Assembly (NCBI GenBank): GCA_903932695.1 | Contig: CAIZGZ010000101.1 | Coordinates: 1-12,316, forward strand | Direction: 5' to 3' | DNA from: an uncultured Actinomycetes bacterium | GTDB taxonomy: Bacteria > Actinomycetota > Actinomycetes > Nanopelagicales > Nanopelagicaceae | Length of the DNA stretch: 12,316 nucleotides | Shown: positions 1-7,526 of the stretch, piece by piece | Numbering within the stretch: position 1 is the first letter of the stretch | Layout: each line of letters starts with the position of its first letter | Translations under genes and position numbers: made by a program | The notes under the pieces: generated by a model | Told to the model about the DNA's origin: nothing | What the model saw: the letters and a program-made list of their open reading frames with translations, nothing else | The model's database searches: none

Positions 1-164
1 CCAACCATCATTGAATAACCGAAGAGAGCCACCGGAGCACCGGTGTGATGTTGAATCTCTGCCATCCGAGCGGATGTCGCTGAGACCGCGACGCCCATAA
101 AGAAGAAGGTTCCCCGTAGGGCCCATTTGGCCCTACGAATTCGCTCTGTGCTGGCCTGCTCCAT
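1..164 (-). CDS. MFS-type transporter, N-terminal fragment (runs off left edge)
   Basis: The minus strand from an ATG at 164 reads 54 codons to the edge of the window without a stop. The product starts MEQASTERIRRAKWALRG and continues into a hydrophobic first helix (FFFMGVAVSATSARMAEI). A basic stretch followed by a helix ending in an 'ARM/ARI-x-x-I' turn is typical of the N-terminus of major facilitator superfamily permeases. An in-frame TAG lies ten codons upstream, with no other start codon between, so the ATG at 164 is the only reasonable start. The purine-rich GGAAG directly abuts the ATG, too close for a normal ribosome site. It is divergent from the zinc-ribbon gene at 247. Too little is present to name a substrate, and the family call rests on about 50 residues. 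Confidence 0.6.
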   Translation of the reverse strand, partial: MEQASTERIRRAKWALRGTFFFMGVAVSATSARMAEIQHHTGAPVALFGYSMMV

Positions 165-210
165 CTTCCAACCGTAACGCGACCGTGCCCGCTTCTAGGC
201 TCAATTTTAC

Positions 211-240
211 TTGTGGCTTTAAATGTGTGGGATCTATTGT
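211..240 (+). promoter_or_regulatory. Candidate leaderless promoter for the 247-765 gene
   Basis: TTGTGG at 211-216 and TATTGT at 235-240 are separated by 18 bp and resemble -35 and -10 boxes. The -10-like box ends six bases before the ATG at 247, so transcription would begin at or next to the start codon. No Shine-Dalgarno sequence precedes that ATG, which fits leaderless translation, common in Actinobacteria. This is pattern reading only. Confidence 0.4.
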
Positions 241-246
241 TTTCCC

Positions 247-765
247 ATGGCCAAATCTTCAGCATGTCCAGTTTGTAATAAAACCTTCGAATATGGATAT
301 GTAAAAGGTGACTGGGTGGTTCACACACCAACTAAAAATGCGAGAGTCTGCAGTCAAAAATGCCGAGATATCTATCAAGCAGATCAATTCGACACGGAAT
401 CCAAGCTACTTTCTAAATCAGGTAAGAAAACTTCCCGAAAAGAGCCTCGAAATGTACAAGACTCTGACGAGCTGCAGTTCGAAAACTATGCGGAACCAGC
501 ACAGGTAGCACGAAAAGGTGACGCAGCTCCCGTCGCAATACAATCGGCGAGAATAGTTAATGGCTACGGCACATTTATTCAGGTGCTAGGAATTATTGCT
601 GGCATAAGTATCGTCATCGTAGGATTTGTCTTAGCTTCCTCATTGCACTCAGCAGTTTTCGCTTTGGTGGGTTTGATCGTAGGAGCCTTGGATTTTGCAT
701 TATTTGCTGTTCAAGGTGCCCTGTTCAGAATGATTTCAAATTATGTCATCGCCCGGTTAGAGTAA
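247..765 (+). CDS. Zinc-ribbon protein with two C-terminal membrane segments (unknown function)
   Basis: The protein has 172 residues from the ATG at 247. An ATG eight codons upstream (223) is possible, but MAKSSACPVC is a better N-terminus and lies just after a -10-like box. The N-terminal part has Cys7, Cys10, Cys35 and Cys39 (CPVC and CSQKC), a plausible zinc-binding knuckle pair. A charged, low-complexity linker follows (about 45-100). Two hydrophobic segments at about 107-131 and 135-158 should span the membrane as a hairpin, leaving the zinc finger in the cytoplasm. The C-terminus (ALFRMISNYVIARLE) is amphipathic. I do not recognise a named family. Together these suggest a small membrane-tethered regulatory or scaffold protein, but no function can be assigned. 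Confidence 0.75.
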   Translation: MAKSSACPVCNKTFEYGYVKGDWVVHTPTKNARVCSQKCRDIYQADQFDTESKLLSKSGKKTSRKEPRNVQDSDELQFENYAEPAQVARKGDAAPVAIQSARIVNGYGTFIQVLGIIAGISIVIVGFVLASSLHSAVFALVGLIVGALDFALFAVQGALFRMISNYVIARLE

Positions 766-1027
766 ATAATTAGCGGAAATCTCTAGTTCCCCAGATTTTT
801 ACCCTGGACGATTGAGGTCGGTTCAGCCGGATGTTTCTTTTGAAGGGATAAATAGTGAGTTGCCTCTTGAAAAGTCGAACTTTGCAAGTAACTATTTCCT
901 TAGTCTCGGAGAATTACGCTTAACAATTATCGGTCGAACGACAGATTGAACTAGACATGTCTTTCAATAACTTCAACAATGGCGAATATCCGATGTAAAA
1001 AAGAGAATTTCAAGAGGATATAAATGA
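766..1027. other. Intergenic stretch with no recognisable gene
   Basis: About 260 bp between the zinc-ribbon gene and the protease relic. All frames on both strands are broken by stops. I see no clear terminator, promoter or repeat. It may contain the more degraded N-terminal part of the protease at 1028, but I could not align it convincingly. Confidence 0.4.
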
Positions 1028-1525
1028 GCGCCAAATGCAACAGGCAAACGCCGAGAATTTGGCTTCAGCGTCCCTAATGGAACGGCGGCCGACGTAGCAA
1101 CGTTAAAGGCGGCAAATGTGGCAGTGATAGCCTCAACGGGGAACGACTTGAATCGATCAGCGATCATGTCTATTGCGTGCCTTCCTGACGTAGTTTCGAT
1201 AGGGGCAACTGATAATCCAGATCCAGGAGTTTCGGGTAAGCCCTACGATCCTTCTGCAAAGCCCTACATTGACCGATACAGCAATGGAAATCCTCAAGCG
1301 AATTTCTACCTTAATGCACGCTGGTACGTCCTGGAACCGAACGGAAAGAATAAATTTATGGTGGGCACTTCAAATGCTACGGCAGCCATGACTGGATGGT
1401 GGTCGCTGAATTACTAGGGGAGTTGGCAGGCTACCTATGATTATCTGGTCAAAAGCGCCACAACAGCGTCAACTGAGTGGCTCGTTGGGAGGTACATCGA
1501 ACTACCATTTAGCTTGGACAAGTAA
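1028..1525 (+). pseudogene. S8 (subtilisin-like) serine protease, C-terminal remnant with in-frame stop
   Basis: One frame after a TGA at 1025 reads through the C-terminal half of a subtilase catalytic domain. It shows VPNGTAADVATLKAANVAVI, then ASTGND, whose Asn matches the oxyanion-hole Asn, then DVVSIGATD, and finally GTSNATAAMTG, whose Ser matches the catalytic Ser block (usually GTSMAAP). A TAG at 1415-1417 interrupts it. The same frame then continues with GSWQATYDYLVKSATTASTE to a TAA at 1523-1525, which reads like the rest of the domain, so the TAG is probably a nonsense mutation (CAG to TAG is the simplest route). The Asp and His catalytic blocks and the signal peptide are missing upstream, so no active protease is expected. 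The best candidate start inside it, GTG 1118, has no ribosome site. Confidence 0.7.
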
Positions 1526-1643
1526 TTGCTTTTTTTAGAGCGTGAACCTGTAGCCACATAGCAATCCTGAATTCATCTAAAGTAAGATATGGAATTACTT
1601 ATTGAGATCAAAAATATTTTGGAGAAGAGCGGAGCCAGGAAAA

Positions 1644-2396
1644 ATGACTAAATTGAATCGCTTATTTGCCGGTTGCCTTGTTGCAACCTGTACCTTTCAA
1701 ATTCTTTCGCTCTCCGCTGCGAATGCTTCTCCCGCTTTTAAAGGAGAAACTAATTCTCAATCCCCAGAATGCACGCAAGCAATATTGGACTTGTCGAATT
1801 CTCTCTCAACCATTAATAGTGATCTCGCAACAACGCTTACCGAAATTCCAGATATTTCGACTGTTAGTCAAGGACAGGTGTTGCTAAGCACAATCACTCA
1901 GGATGAAAATTCGCTCAATCAAGATATTTCTACTCTAACCCCGCTTATCGCCCAAGGTGGTTCATGCGAGGGGGTTCAAAAACTGTCGGACCTCTCTCAG
2001 ATGATTCCCCCGAGGAGTACTCTATTGGAGGCAGTAAAGTCGAAAATTAACAAGATGATAAGTAACCCAACTTTTGTTAAGAAGGCCGCAACCGCGAAGG
2101 CCGCAGCCGCGAAGGCCGCAGCCGCGAAGGCCGCAGCCGCTGCAAACACTTCTCACTACTCACAAGGTTTTCAATGGATGTCGAGTCAGACTATTGGAAC
2201 TCTGACAAACCTGAGATGGGATTCCTGGTTTCCAGCAAATAAAAGAATGAACTCGACTACTGCACTGAATTTCTGTAGTGCACCGGATATTTTGATCGAA
2301 GGGGGAGTTTGGTGGGGCTTTGGACCATATGCGCACAGCACTTGGTCGCAAGGATGTGCTGCTGCGGCCATCAAAACTCCCTACATTCAATACTGA
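1644..2396 (+). CDS. Secreted protein with Ala/Lys repeat linker, unknown function
   Basis: The product has 250 residues from ATG 1644. AGGA at 1637-1640 and GGAG at 1631-1634 lie upstream. An in-frame ATG at 1602 would add 14 residues ahead of the signal peptide and is less likely. Residues 1-28 form a signal peptide (basic MTKLNR, hydrophobic core, cleavage near ANA-SPA), so the protein is exported. Residues about 40-140 are Ser/Thr/Leu-rich and probably helical, with Cys43 and Cys108. Residues 147-166 are four repeats of K-A-A-(T/A)-A, a rigid helical linker encoded by a 15-bp minisatellite. The C-terminal part (170-250) is rich in Trp and aromatic residues, with Cys211 and Cys238. Its layout suggests an extracellular protein of two domains joined by a spacer. 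I do not recognise a family. It lies between two gene relics but is itself intact. Confidence 0.7.
   Translation: MTKLNRLFAGCLVATCTFQILSLSAANASPAFKGETNSQSPECTQAILDLSNSLSTINSDLATTLTEIPDISTVSQGQVLLSTITQDENSLNQDISTLTPLIAQGGSCEGVQKLSDLSQMIPPRSTLLEAVKSKINKMISNPTFVKKAATAKAAAAKAAAAKAAAAANTSHYSQGFQWMSSQTIGTLTNLRWDSWFPANKRMNSTTALNFCSAPDILIEGGVWWGFGPYAHSTWSQGCAAAAIKTPYIQY
2081..2140 (+). repeat. 15-bp tandem repeat, four copies, coding
   Basis: GAAGGCCGCARCCGC occurs four times head to tail. The first copy has A where the others have G. The 15-bp unit keeps the reading frame, so copy number can change without breaking the gene, and it encodes Lys-Ala-Ala-Ala-Ala blocks. The repeat is also clearly richer in GC than its surroundings. 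Confidence 0.9.
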
Positions 2397-2411
2397 TGAT
2401 GAGTAATCGTC

Positions 2412-3239
2412 TGGATTTCTTGGTTGATTTTGTTCAGCAAGCCCAGTCTTCAGAGGAACGAATTTTGCCTCACTTCCCACTCGCTGGGCCTGTTGATGTA
2501 GGTGAATTAAGGCATTTTCGAGGTCGATATCCCTCCAACTTAAACCCAAGGCTTCCCCTGTCTGAGGCTACAAATGAGGAAGATGTGCAAGCAGGCGCCC
2601 ATAAAGGTTCCTTTGTATGTTTTCGGTAATCGCTTAACTTATTCAATAGTCAGTAGGGATACTGGCTTGGACTAAATCTGTGGGTTTTTAACTTTCCGAA
2701 CTGGATTTGATTGGATTAGTTCGAGGTTTTAATCATGATCAAGACAAATTGATAGTAGTGATCTCGCTTGCTACATACAACGAGCGCTTTGCCCCTCAGA
2801 TCGCATCATGCTAAACATTTTTCCAATCTTCAGTGGATTTATGGCTGCCAGGTACTCATCACCGAGAATAGGAGCAATGAAGCAGCGGGCCAGACTGTGG
2901 TAGCACCTATAAGTGGAGTGGGCGATATTGTGTTTATGTTCACTTTCAAGCCAATCAATGAGAAGCTCCTTGAGCCTTAAGTATTAGTTCGTCACCTACT
3001 GGGTAATTGAGGCATTCATTTTTTCGTGGATTTTCTCTCTCACAAGTCTTCGAGACTCCTGAGTCGATTTTGCCAATGCTGTGACAACAAGTCCCTTTTG
3101 CTTTATTCGCTCCTGTATGAATTATCGTTTTATAGGTATGGCCTTTGCCGTTAGATGCCCCGGTCCTCTTATCCATTTGCTCCACCCGATATCGATAGTG
3201 GCTTGTGCCACCTGGGCGAATTTCAAGAAGGAAGGTCAA
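2412..3239 (-). pseudogene. Tyrosine recombinase (phage-type integrase) relic
   Basis: Read from right to left, the minus strand shows an integrase in order. There is an arm-binding-like start (RPGGTSHYRYRVEQMDKRTG, 3239 to about 3130). The SAM-like core-binding domain follows, with LKELLIDWLESEH, STYRCYHSL and IAPILGDEYLAAINPLKI, at about 2985-2830. Next come SNPVRKVKNP and KPVSLLTIE, then SLRQG, where the Arg matches the first catalytic Arg. After a frameshift it continues EALGLSWRDIDLENALIHL to FVPLKT, ending near 2412. The HxxR and Tyr catalytic regions are missing. The central frame carries six stops: TAG 2998, TAA 2986, TAG 2773, TAA 2731, TAG 2674 and TAA 2641. One base is lost from the C-run at 2555-2558, and another shift lies near 3115-3130. 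It cannot make an active enzyme. It implies an old integrated element here. Confidence 0.82.
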
Positions 3240-3424
3240 TCTTTTTTATAAGGATTCAAAATTGATACACCTGGCTTCATTGCTATCACTGACTCCATCT
3301 GACCTCTTGATCCCGAAAAGGCTTTCAAGTGGCTTCAGATGGCCACATTCGAGGTGTTTAGGCTGATTGGATTACTTTGCTGGCTGTGGGGTAATCTACG
3401 CTCGCTGCTTCATCAGATAGCCCT
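3240..3424. other. Spacer upstream of tRNA-Tyr; weak promoter only
   Basis: No coding frame is convincing here. TAATCT at 3392-3397 with TTGGAT at 3367-3372 (19-bp spacing) is a weak candidate promoter that would start transcription about 20 bases before the tRNA. The left part may contain the lost N-terminal codons of the integrase relic, but I see no clear start codon. Confidence 0.35.
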
Positions 3425-3509
3425 GGCGGGTTGCCCGAGCGGCCAATGGGAGGGGACTGTAAATCCCCCGGCTCTGCCTTCGAAGGTTCAAATCCTTCAC
3501 CCGCCACCA
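3425..3509 (+). tRNA. tRNA-Tyr (anticodon GTA), CCA encoded
   Basis: The 85-base gene folds as a class II tRNA. The acceptor stem GGCGGGT (3425-3431) pairs with ACCCGCC (3499-3505), followed by discriminator A3506 and an encoded CCA (3507-3509). The anticodon stem GGGGA/TCCCC encloses the loop CTGTAAA, with anticodon GTA at 3459-3461. A long variable arm follows, then a T arm GAAGG-TTCAAAT-CCTTC. GTA reads the Tyr codons UAC and UAU, and a long variable arm is normal for bacterial tRNA-Tyr. It looks intact and functional. Confidence 0.96.
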
Positions 3510-3646
3510 GCTTTTTCTCATACTTCTCCATAACAATTCCGTTAACTAAATTCCCCGATTTCTCCTTCCGCTTTCCCGCTTAAAACGGAATGCTCTCCTT
3601 CAATGCGTTGGCGTATAGCCAGCCGGTAGGAAGTGGAAGGAAAACC

Positions 3647-5215
3647 GTGTCTGATAAAAATAAGGCTCAGGTGGGTAGTGGCTCTGAGGAGTCTCGCCTT
3701 CAGGATTTGGGCTACCGCCAGGAACTCTCACGAGTCCTCTCTAAGTTTGCAAGCTTCAGCGTTGCTTTCACCTATCTCTCACCGATGGTGGGCATCTACT
3801 CACTTTTTGTTCTTGGAATTGGAACCGGCGGACCTCGCTACATCTGGTTGATGCTCATTCCTGTCATTGGTATGTACTTCGTCGCCATGGTCTTTGCAGA
3901 ACTTGGCAGTCATTACCCGATCTCGGGTGCGCTCTATCAATATGCCAAGAACTCTGTCGGCCCTAAATATGGCTGGTGGGTTGGTTGGTTCTATTCGGTA
4001 TCACTCCTGGTCTCGATTGCGGCCGTAGATACCGGAGTTGTTCCCTACGTAACGAGCATTTTAGATAACTGGTTCAACCTCAAACTTGACCCAAGTAAGC
4101 ACACCGTTATTTTGTATGTCACTCTCACCCTGATCTTGGTCCAGACAATTCTTAACGTTACTGGCGCAAAGGTCATGGGTCGCGTTGCCTCATTTGGCTC
4201 CTATGTCGAGATCTTCGGAACTGTGGGAATCGCTCTCATTTTGGCAGCGGCCGGTTTCCACCATGGCTTCGGATTCCTCTTCAAGACACAGGGGGCCGAG
4301 TATGTAAAGAGCAATCCGCTCGGTGCAGATTTCGGTGGACATTGGTGGCTCGGCGCCGCGCTGATTGCGGTTCTCGCTCACGCCTTCATCTTCTACGGCT
4401 TTGAAGCTGCAGGTGACGTTGCGGAAGAGACAAAAGAGGCGAGCAAGCAAGTTCCACGTGCAATGCGCCAGGCGCTTGTCGCAGGTGCAATCACCTCATT
4501 TATCTTGGTAGCCGCACTCACACTTGCGATCCCAAACGATCCAAAGAGTTATGCAACAGCGGCATCATTTAGCGGCGGCGTGCCATTTATCTTGCAGAGC
4601 GCCATTCATTCCGCGTTCTTGCGAGACATCATGCTGCTCGCGGTGATCTTCGCCTTCTTCTCATGCGGATCCTCAATTCAAGGCGCAAGTGCTCGCATGC
4701 TCTTCTCTTATGCAAGAGATAACGCAACACCTGCTCCTAAGTTCATCTCAAAGGTATCAGCCAAGTTCCAAACGCCAGTCAACGCACTGTTGCTTGGCGC
4801 ATTGATTCCGCTCTTCTTCACCTTGTTGGTCAATGTCTCACCAAGCAAAAACATCAAGATCTGGTTTATGACCTATCCTGCAAATACATCTGCGCTCACT
4901 TCGTTGGTCGCATTTGCAGTAAGCGGCATCTACCTCGCCTTCTTGCTCACCGTCCTCGGTGCGTTTATCGCACGTATCAAGGGATGGCAGCCAGCGGGGC
5001 ACTACAAGCTTGGCGGTAAGGGCATGTTCGTCACCGTCTTGGCTCTGGTCTATCTCGTGTTGATGTTTATCAACTTGGTCATTCCAACTGGTCTCACGAG
5101 TCCTCGTGGTTCCCTCTTCAATCTTGACTGGGTAACTCTGATGATCATCGCGCTTCTTGGCTTGGTCGGAATCGTGGTCTTCTTCTTAGCTCCAGGAAAT
5201 CGTAAGAAGAGATAG
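3647..5215 (+). CDS. APC-family amino-acid permease
   Basis: This is a cytoplasmic-membrane transporter of the amino acid-polyamine-organocation superfamily, probably importing or exchanging an amino acid or amine with protons. From GTG 3647 it has 522 residues, normal for the family. I chose the GTG because GGAAGG (3635-3640) sits six bases before it. The frame also opens at an ATG at 3590, but that would add 19 poorly hydrophobic residues and has no ribosome site. About 12 hydrophobic helices follow a short polar N-terminus ending near RQELSRVLSKFASFSVAF. Typical features are the first-helix region SFSVAFTYLSPMVGIY, the PISGALYQYAKN segment in helix 3, and the cytoplasmic consensus GFEAAGDVAEETKEASKQVP after helix 6. 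The C-terminus is basic (GNRKKR). The substrate cannot be read from the sequence. It is transcribed alone and ends at a strong terminator shared with katG. Confidence 0.9.
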   Translation: MSDKNKAQVGSGSEESRLQDLGYRQELSRVLSKFASFSVAFTYLSPMVGIYSLFVLGIGTGGPRYIWLMLIPVIGMYFVAMVFAELGSHYPISGALYQYAKNSVGPKYGWWVGWFYSVSLLVSIAAVDTGVVPYVTSILDNWFNLKLDPSKHTVILYVTLTLILVQTILNVTGAKVMGRVASFGSYVEIFGTVGIALILAAAGFHHGFGFLFKTQGAEYVKSNPLGADFGGHWWLGAALIAVLAHAFIFYGFEAAGDVAEETKEASKQVPRAMRQALVAGAITSFILVAALTLAIPNDPKSYATAASFSGGVPFILQSAIHSAFLRDIMLLAVIFAFFSCGSSIQGASARMLFSYARDNATPAPKFISKVSAKFQTPVNALLLGALIPLFFTLLVNVSPSKNIKIWFMTYPANTSALTSLVAFAVSGIYLAFLLTVLGAFIARIKGWQPAGHYKLGGKGMFVTVLALVYLVLMFINLVIPTGLTSPRGSLFNLDWVTLMIIALLGLVGIVVFFLAPGNRKKR

Positions 5216-5222
5216 CAGCTTC

Positions 5223-5258
5223 AAAAAAAAGCCACCCAGCGAACTGGGTGGCTTTTTT
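5223..5258. terminator. Bidirectional intrinsic terminator between permease and katG
   Basis: The 9-bp GC-rich stem GCCACCCAG (5231-5239) / CTGGGTGGC (5244-5252) has a CGAA tetraloop. An A-tract of eight bases precedes it and a run of six Ts follows (5253-5258). Both flanks give U-runs on their own strand, so it can stop the permease transcript on the plus strand and the katG transcript on the minus strand. Confidence 0.95.
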
Positions 5259-5269
5259 ACTTGTGTGAG

Positions 5270-7435
5270 TTAGATATCGAAGCGATCGGCTTCCATGACC
5301 TTAGTCCAAGCAAAGACGAAGTCCACGATGAACTTCTTCTTCGCATCACTGCTTGCGTAAACCTCTGAGAGGGCACGTAGCTCTGAGTTTGAACCAAAGA
5401 CCAAGTCAGCGCGTGATGCGACCCACTTTGTCTTCCCGCTCTTGCGATCGCGACCCTCAAAGAGTGCGGCATCGCGGGCAGTTGGCGCCCAAACTGTTTC
5501 GCTATCGAGCAGATTGATAAAGAAGTCATTGGTGAGCGAGCCTGGCTTGCCGGTAAGTACGCCGGCGCCTTCGACGCTGACACCAAGGACTCGCAATCCA
5601 CCAACCAGAACTGTCATCTCTGGAGCGCTCACGCCAAGAAGTGCAGCCTTATCAACCAGTAGGAACTCGGCTGGATGAGGGAGGGCAGGCTTTGCGAAAT
5701 TACGGAAACCATCTGCATGTGGCTCGAGTACTGCAAATGATGCAGCATCGGTCTGAGCTTGGGTTGCATCCGTGCGTCCTGGAGTGAAAGGTACTTGGAC
5801 CTTTACACCAGCACGAGCTGCTGCTTCTTCAATTGCGGCAACTCCACCAAGGACGATGAGGTCTGCGAGTGAGATCTTCTTCTTATTATCTTTATTGAAC
5901 TTCTCTTGGATAGAGGTGAGCTTCTTGAGGACCTTTGCGAGTTGCTCTGGCTTGTTAGCCGCCCAACTACGTTGTGGCTCAAGTGCAATACGGGCACCAT
6001 TTGCACCACCGCGCTTATCGGTTGATCGGAAAGTAGAAGCGGAAGCCCATGCTGTCTCAATCAGCTCTGCTGAAGTGAGATCAGATTTCAAGATTGCTTC
6101 CTTGAGCTTTGTGATGCCCTTGTTTCCAACAACATCCTTTGCACGAGGGAGCGGATCTTGCCAAATGAGTTCTTCGCGTGGAGCTTCTGGTCCGAGGTAG
6201 CGAGTGATTGGACCCATGTCACGGTGAGTGAGTTTGAACCAAGCACGAGCGAAGGCATCTTCGAGCTCATCGAAGTTCTCGAGGAATCGCTTTGAAATGG
6301 GACCATAGATGGGATCGAAGCGAAGTGCTAAGTCGGTGGTGAGCATTACTGGTGCATGCTTCTTCGACGGATCGTGGGCATCTGGAACAGAGTTCGCAGC
6401 TTCACCATTTTTTGGAATCCATTGAATTGCACCCGCCGGGCTCTTGGTCTGCTCCCATTCGTGGGCATACATGGTCTCGAGATAGAGGTTGTCCCACTTG
6501 ATTGGTGTGGCCTTCCAAGCGCCTTCTAGGCCACTTGAGATCGTTGAGGAGCCATTGCCGGTACCGAAAGAGTTCTTCCAGCCAAGGCCCATCTCTTCGA
6601 TGCTTGCTGCTTCTGGTTCAGCACCTACATGCTTACTTGGATCAGCGGCGCCATGCGTCTTTCCGAAGGTATGGCCACCAGCAATAAGTGCAACAGTCTC
6701 TTCATCGTTCATCGCCATGCGGGCAAAGGTCTCGCGAATATCTTTCGCCGAAGCCAAGATATCTGGATTGCCATCAGGACCTTCTGGGTTTACGTAGATC
6801 AAGCCCATCTGTACTGCAGCGAGTGGGTTCTCTAGATCGCGATCACCGCTGTAGCGATTGTTAGCGAGCCATTCTTGCTCTTTACCCCAATAAGTCTCAT
6901 CCGGCTCCCAAACATCTACACGTCCGCCGCCAAAACCAAATGTCTTCAGACCCATAGATTCGAGGGCACAGTTTCCGGCCAGAATCATGAGATCTGCCCA
7001 TGAAATCTTCTTGCCATATTTTTGCTTAATTGGCCACAAGAGGCGACGAGCTTTATCAAGGTTGACGTTATCTGGCCAGCTATTAAGCGGTGCAAAACGT
7101 TGCATGCCAGAACCGCCACCGCCGCGACCGTCATAGGTGCGATAGGTGCCAGCGCTGTGCCACGCCATACGAATAAAGAATGGGCCGTAGTGACCGTAAT
7201 CTGCTGGCCACCACTCTTGGGAGTCGGTCATCAAAGCGTAGATATCCTTCTTAACCGCTTTGAGGTCGAGTGAATTAAATTCTGCGGCGTAATCAAAGTC
7301 AGGATCCATAGGATCGGCCGCGACATTGTGCGCGAGGACCTTGAGGTTAAGTTGGTTAGGCCACCAATCCTGATTGAAGGTACCTTCGCTACTCGCCTTG
7401 GCGCCGGTGTATGGGCACTTTGCTTCTTCTGACAT
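5270..7435 (-). CDS. katG: Catalase-peroxidase KatG
   Basis: A heme enzyme that breaks down hydrogen peroxide by catalase and peroxidase reactions in the cytoplasm. It has 721 residues from ATG 7435, which is preceded by GGGAG at a suitable distance. The open frame extends upstream to 7561, but that extension is non-homologous and overlaps the divergent promoter. Distal active-site residues are Arg89, Trp92 and His93 in FIRMAWHSAGTYR, and the proximal heme ligand is His255 in LIAGGHTFGKTHG. The family-specific Trp-Tyr-Met adduct is complete: Trp92, Tyr214 (YVNPEGPDGNPD) and Met240 (ETFARMAMND). These lie a constant 15 positions before the Mycobacterium tuberculosis numbering. The C-terminal half is the usual degenerate duplicated peroxidase domain. 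Length and motifs indicate a functional enzyme. No furA-like regulator is next to it, unlike in many mycobacteria. It is convergent with the permease and divergent from the zinc-ribbon gene at 7527. Confidence 0.98.
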   Translation of the reverse strand: MSEEAKCPYTGAKASSEGTFNQDWWPNQLNLKVLAHNVAADPMDPDFDYAAEFNSLDLKAVKKDIYALMTDSQEWWPADYGHYGPFFIRMAWHSAGTYRTYDGRGGGGSGMQRFAPLNSWPDNVNLDKARRLLWPIKQKYGKKISWADLMILAGNCALESMGLKTFGFGGGRVDVWEPDETYWGKEQEWLANNRYSGDRDLENPLAAVQMGLIYVNPEGPDGNPDILASAKDIRETFARMAMNDEETVALIAGGHTFGKTHGAADPSKHVGAEPEAASIEEMGLGWKNSFGTGNGSSTISSGLEGAWKATPIKWDNLYLETMYAHEWEQTKSPAGAIQWIPKNGEAANSVPDAHDPSKKHAPVMLTTDLALRFDPIYGPISKRFLENFDELEDAFARAWFKLTHRDMGPITRYLGPEAPREELIWQDPLPRAKDVVGNKGITKLKEAILKSDLTSAELIETAWASASTFRSTDKRGGANGARIALEPQRSWAANKPEQLAKVLKKLTSIQEKFNKDNKKKISLADLIVLGGVAAIEEAAARAGVKVQVPFTPGRTDATQAQTDAASFAVLEPHADGFRNFAKPALPHPAEFLLVDKAALLGVSAPEMTVLVGGLRVLGVSVEGAGVLTGKPGSLTNDFFINLLDSETVWAPTARDAALFEGRDRKSGKTKWVASRADLVFGSNSELRALSEVYASSDAKKKFIVDFVFAWTKVMEADRFDI

Positions 7436-7526
7436 CTGATCTCCCTCGTAATTGATAGTTCCAAGCCTAACCAGCGTGCTGGATCGATGCACCTTTTCTC
7501 GTGAATATCGGGCTAACCTACGCAAT
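7436..7526. promoter_or_regulatory. Divergent promoter region, katG / zinc-ribbon gene
   Basis: These 91 bp must carry both start signals. On the plus strand, TAACCT at 7514-7519 lies seven bases before the ATG at 7527, so the rightward transcript is probably leaderless. On the minus strand, the katG ribosome site GGGAG sits just upstream of its ATG, and AT-rich TATCAA or TAGGCT-like sequences further up could be its -10 box, which I cannot choose between. I see no convincing OxyR or FurA operator. Confidence 0.45.

Noticed and set aside
8..331. 107-residue open frame on the minus strand
   Set aside because: It overlaps the MFS fragment in another frame and the start of the zinc-ribbon gene. 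Its product has no recognisable features, while the neighbouring frame (164 to 1) reads as a transporter.
2160..2549. 129-residue minus-strand frame taken as a whole gene
   Set aside because: Only its first part (2549 to about 2412) is integrase-like. The rest is the reverse of the secreted-protein gene.
2955..3239. 94-residue minus-strand frame as an independent Cys/Lys-rich small protein
   Set aside because: Its first part fits an integrase arm-binding region, and its later part is out of frame with the clear core-binding domain, so it is part of the relic.
3339..3533. 64-residue frame running through tRNA-Tyr
   Set aside because: It spans a structurally clear tRNA gene and has no ribosome site or protein features.
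5772..6200. 142-residue open frame opposite katG, and several others antisense to katG
   Set aside because: katG is full length with every catalytic motif. The antisense frames follow from its codon bias and have no ribosome sites or domains.
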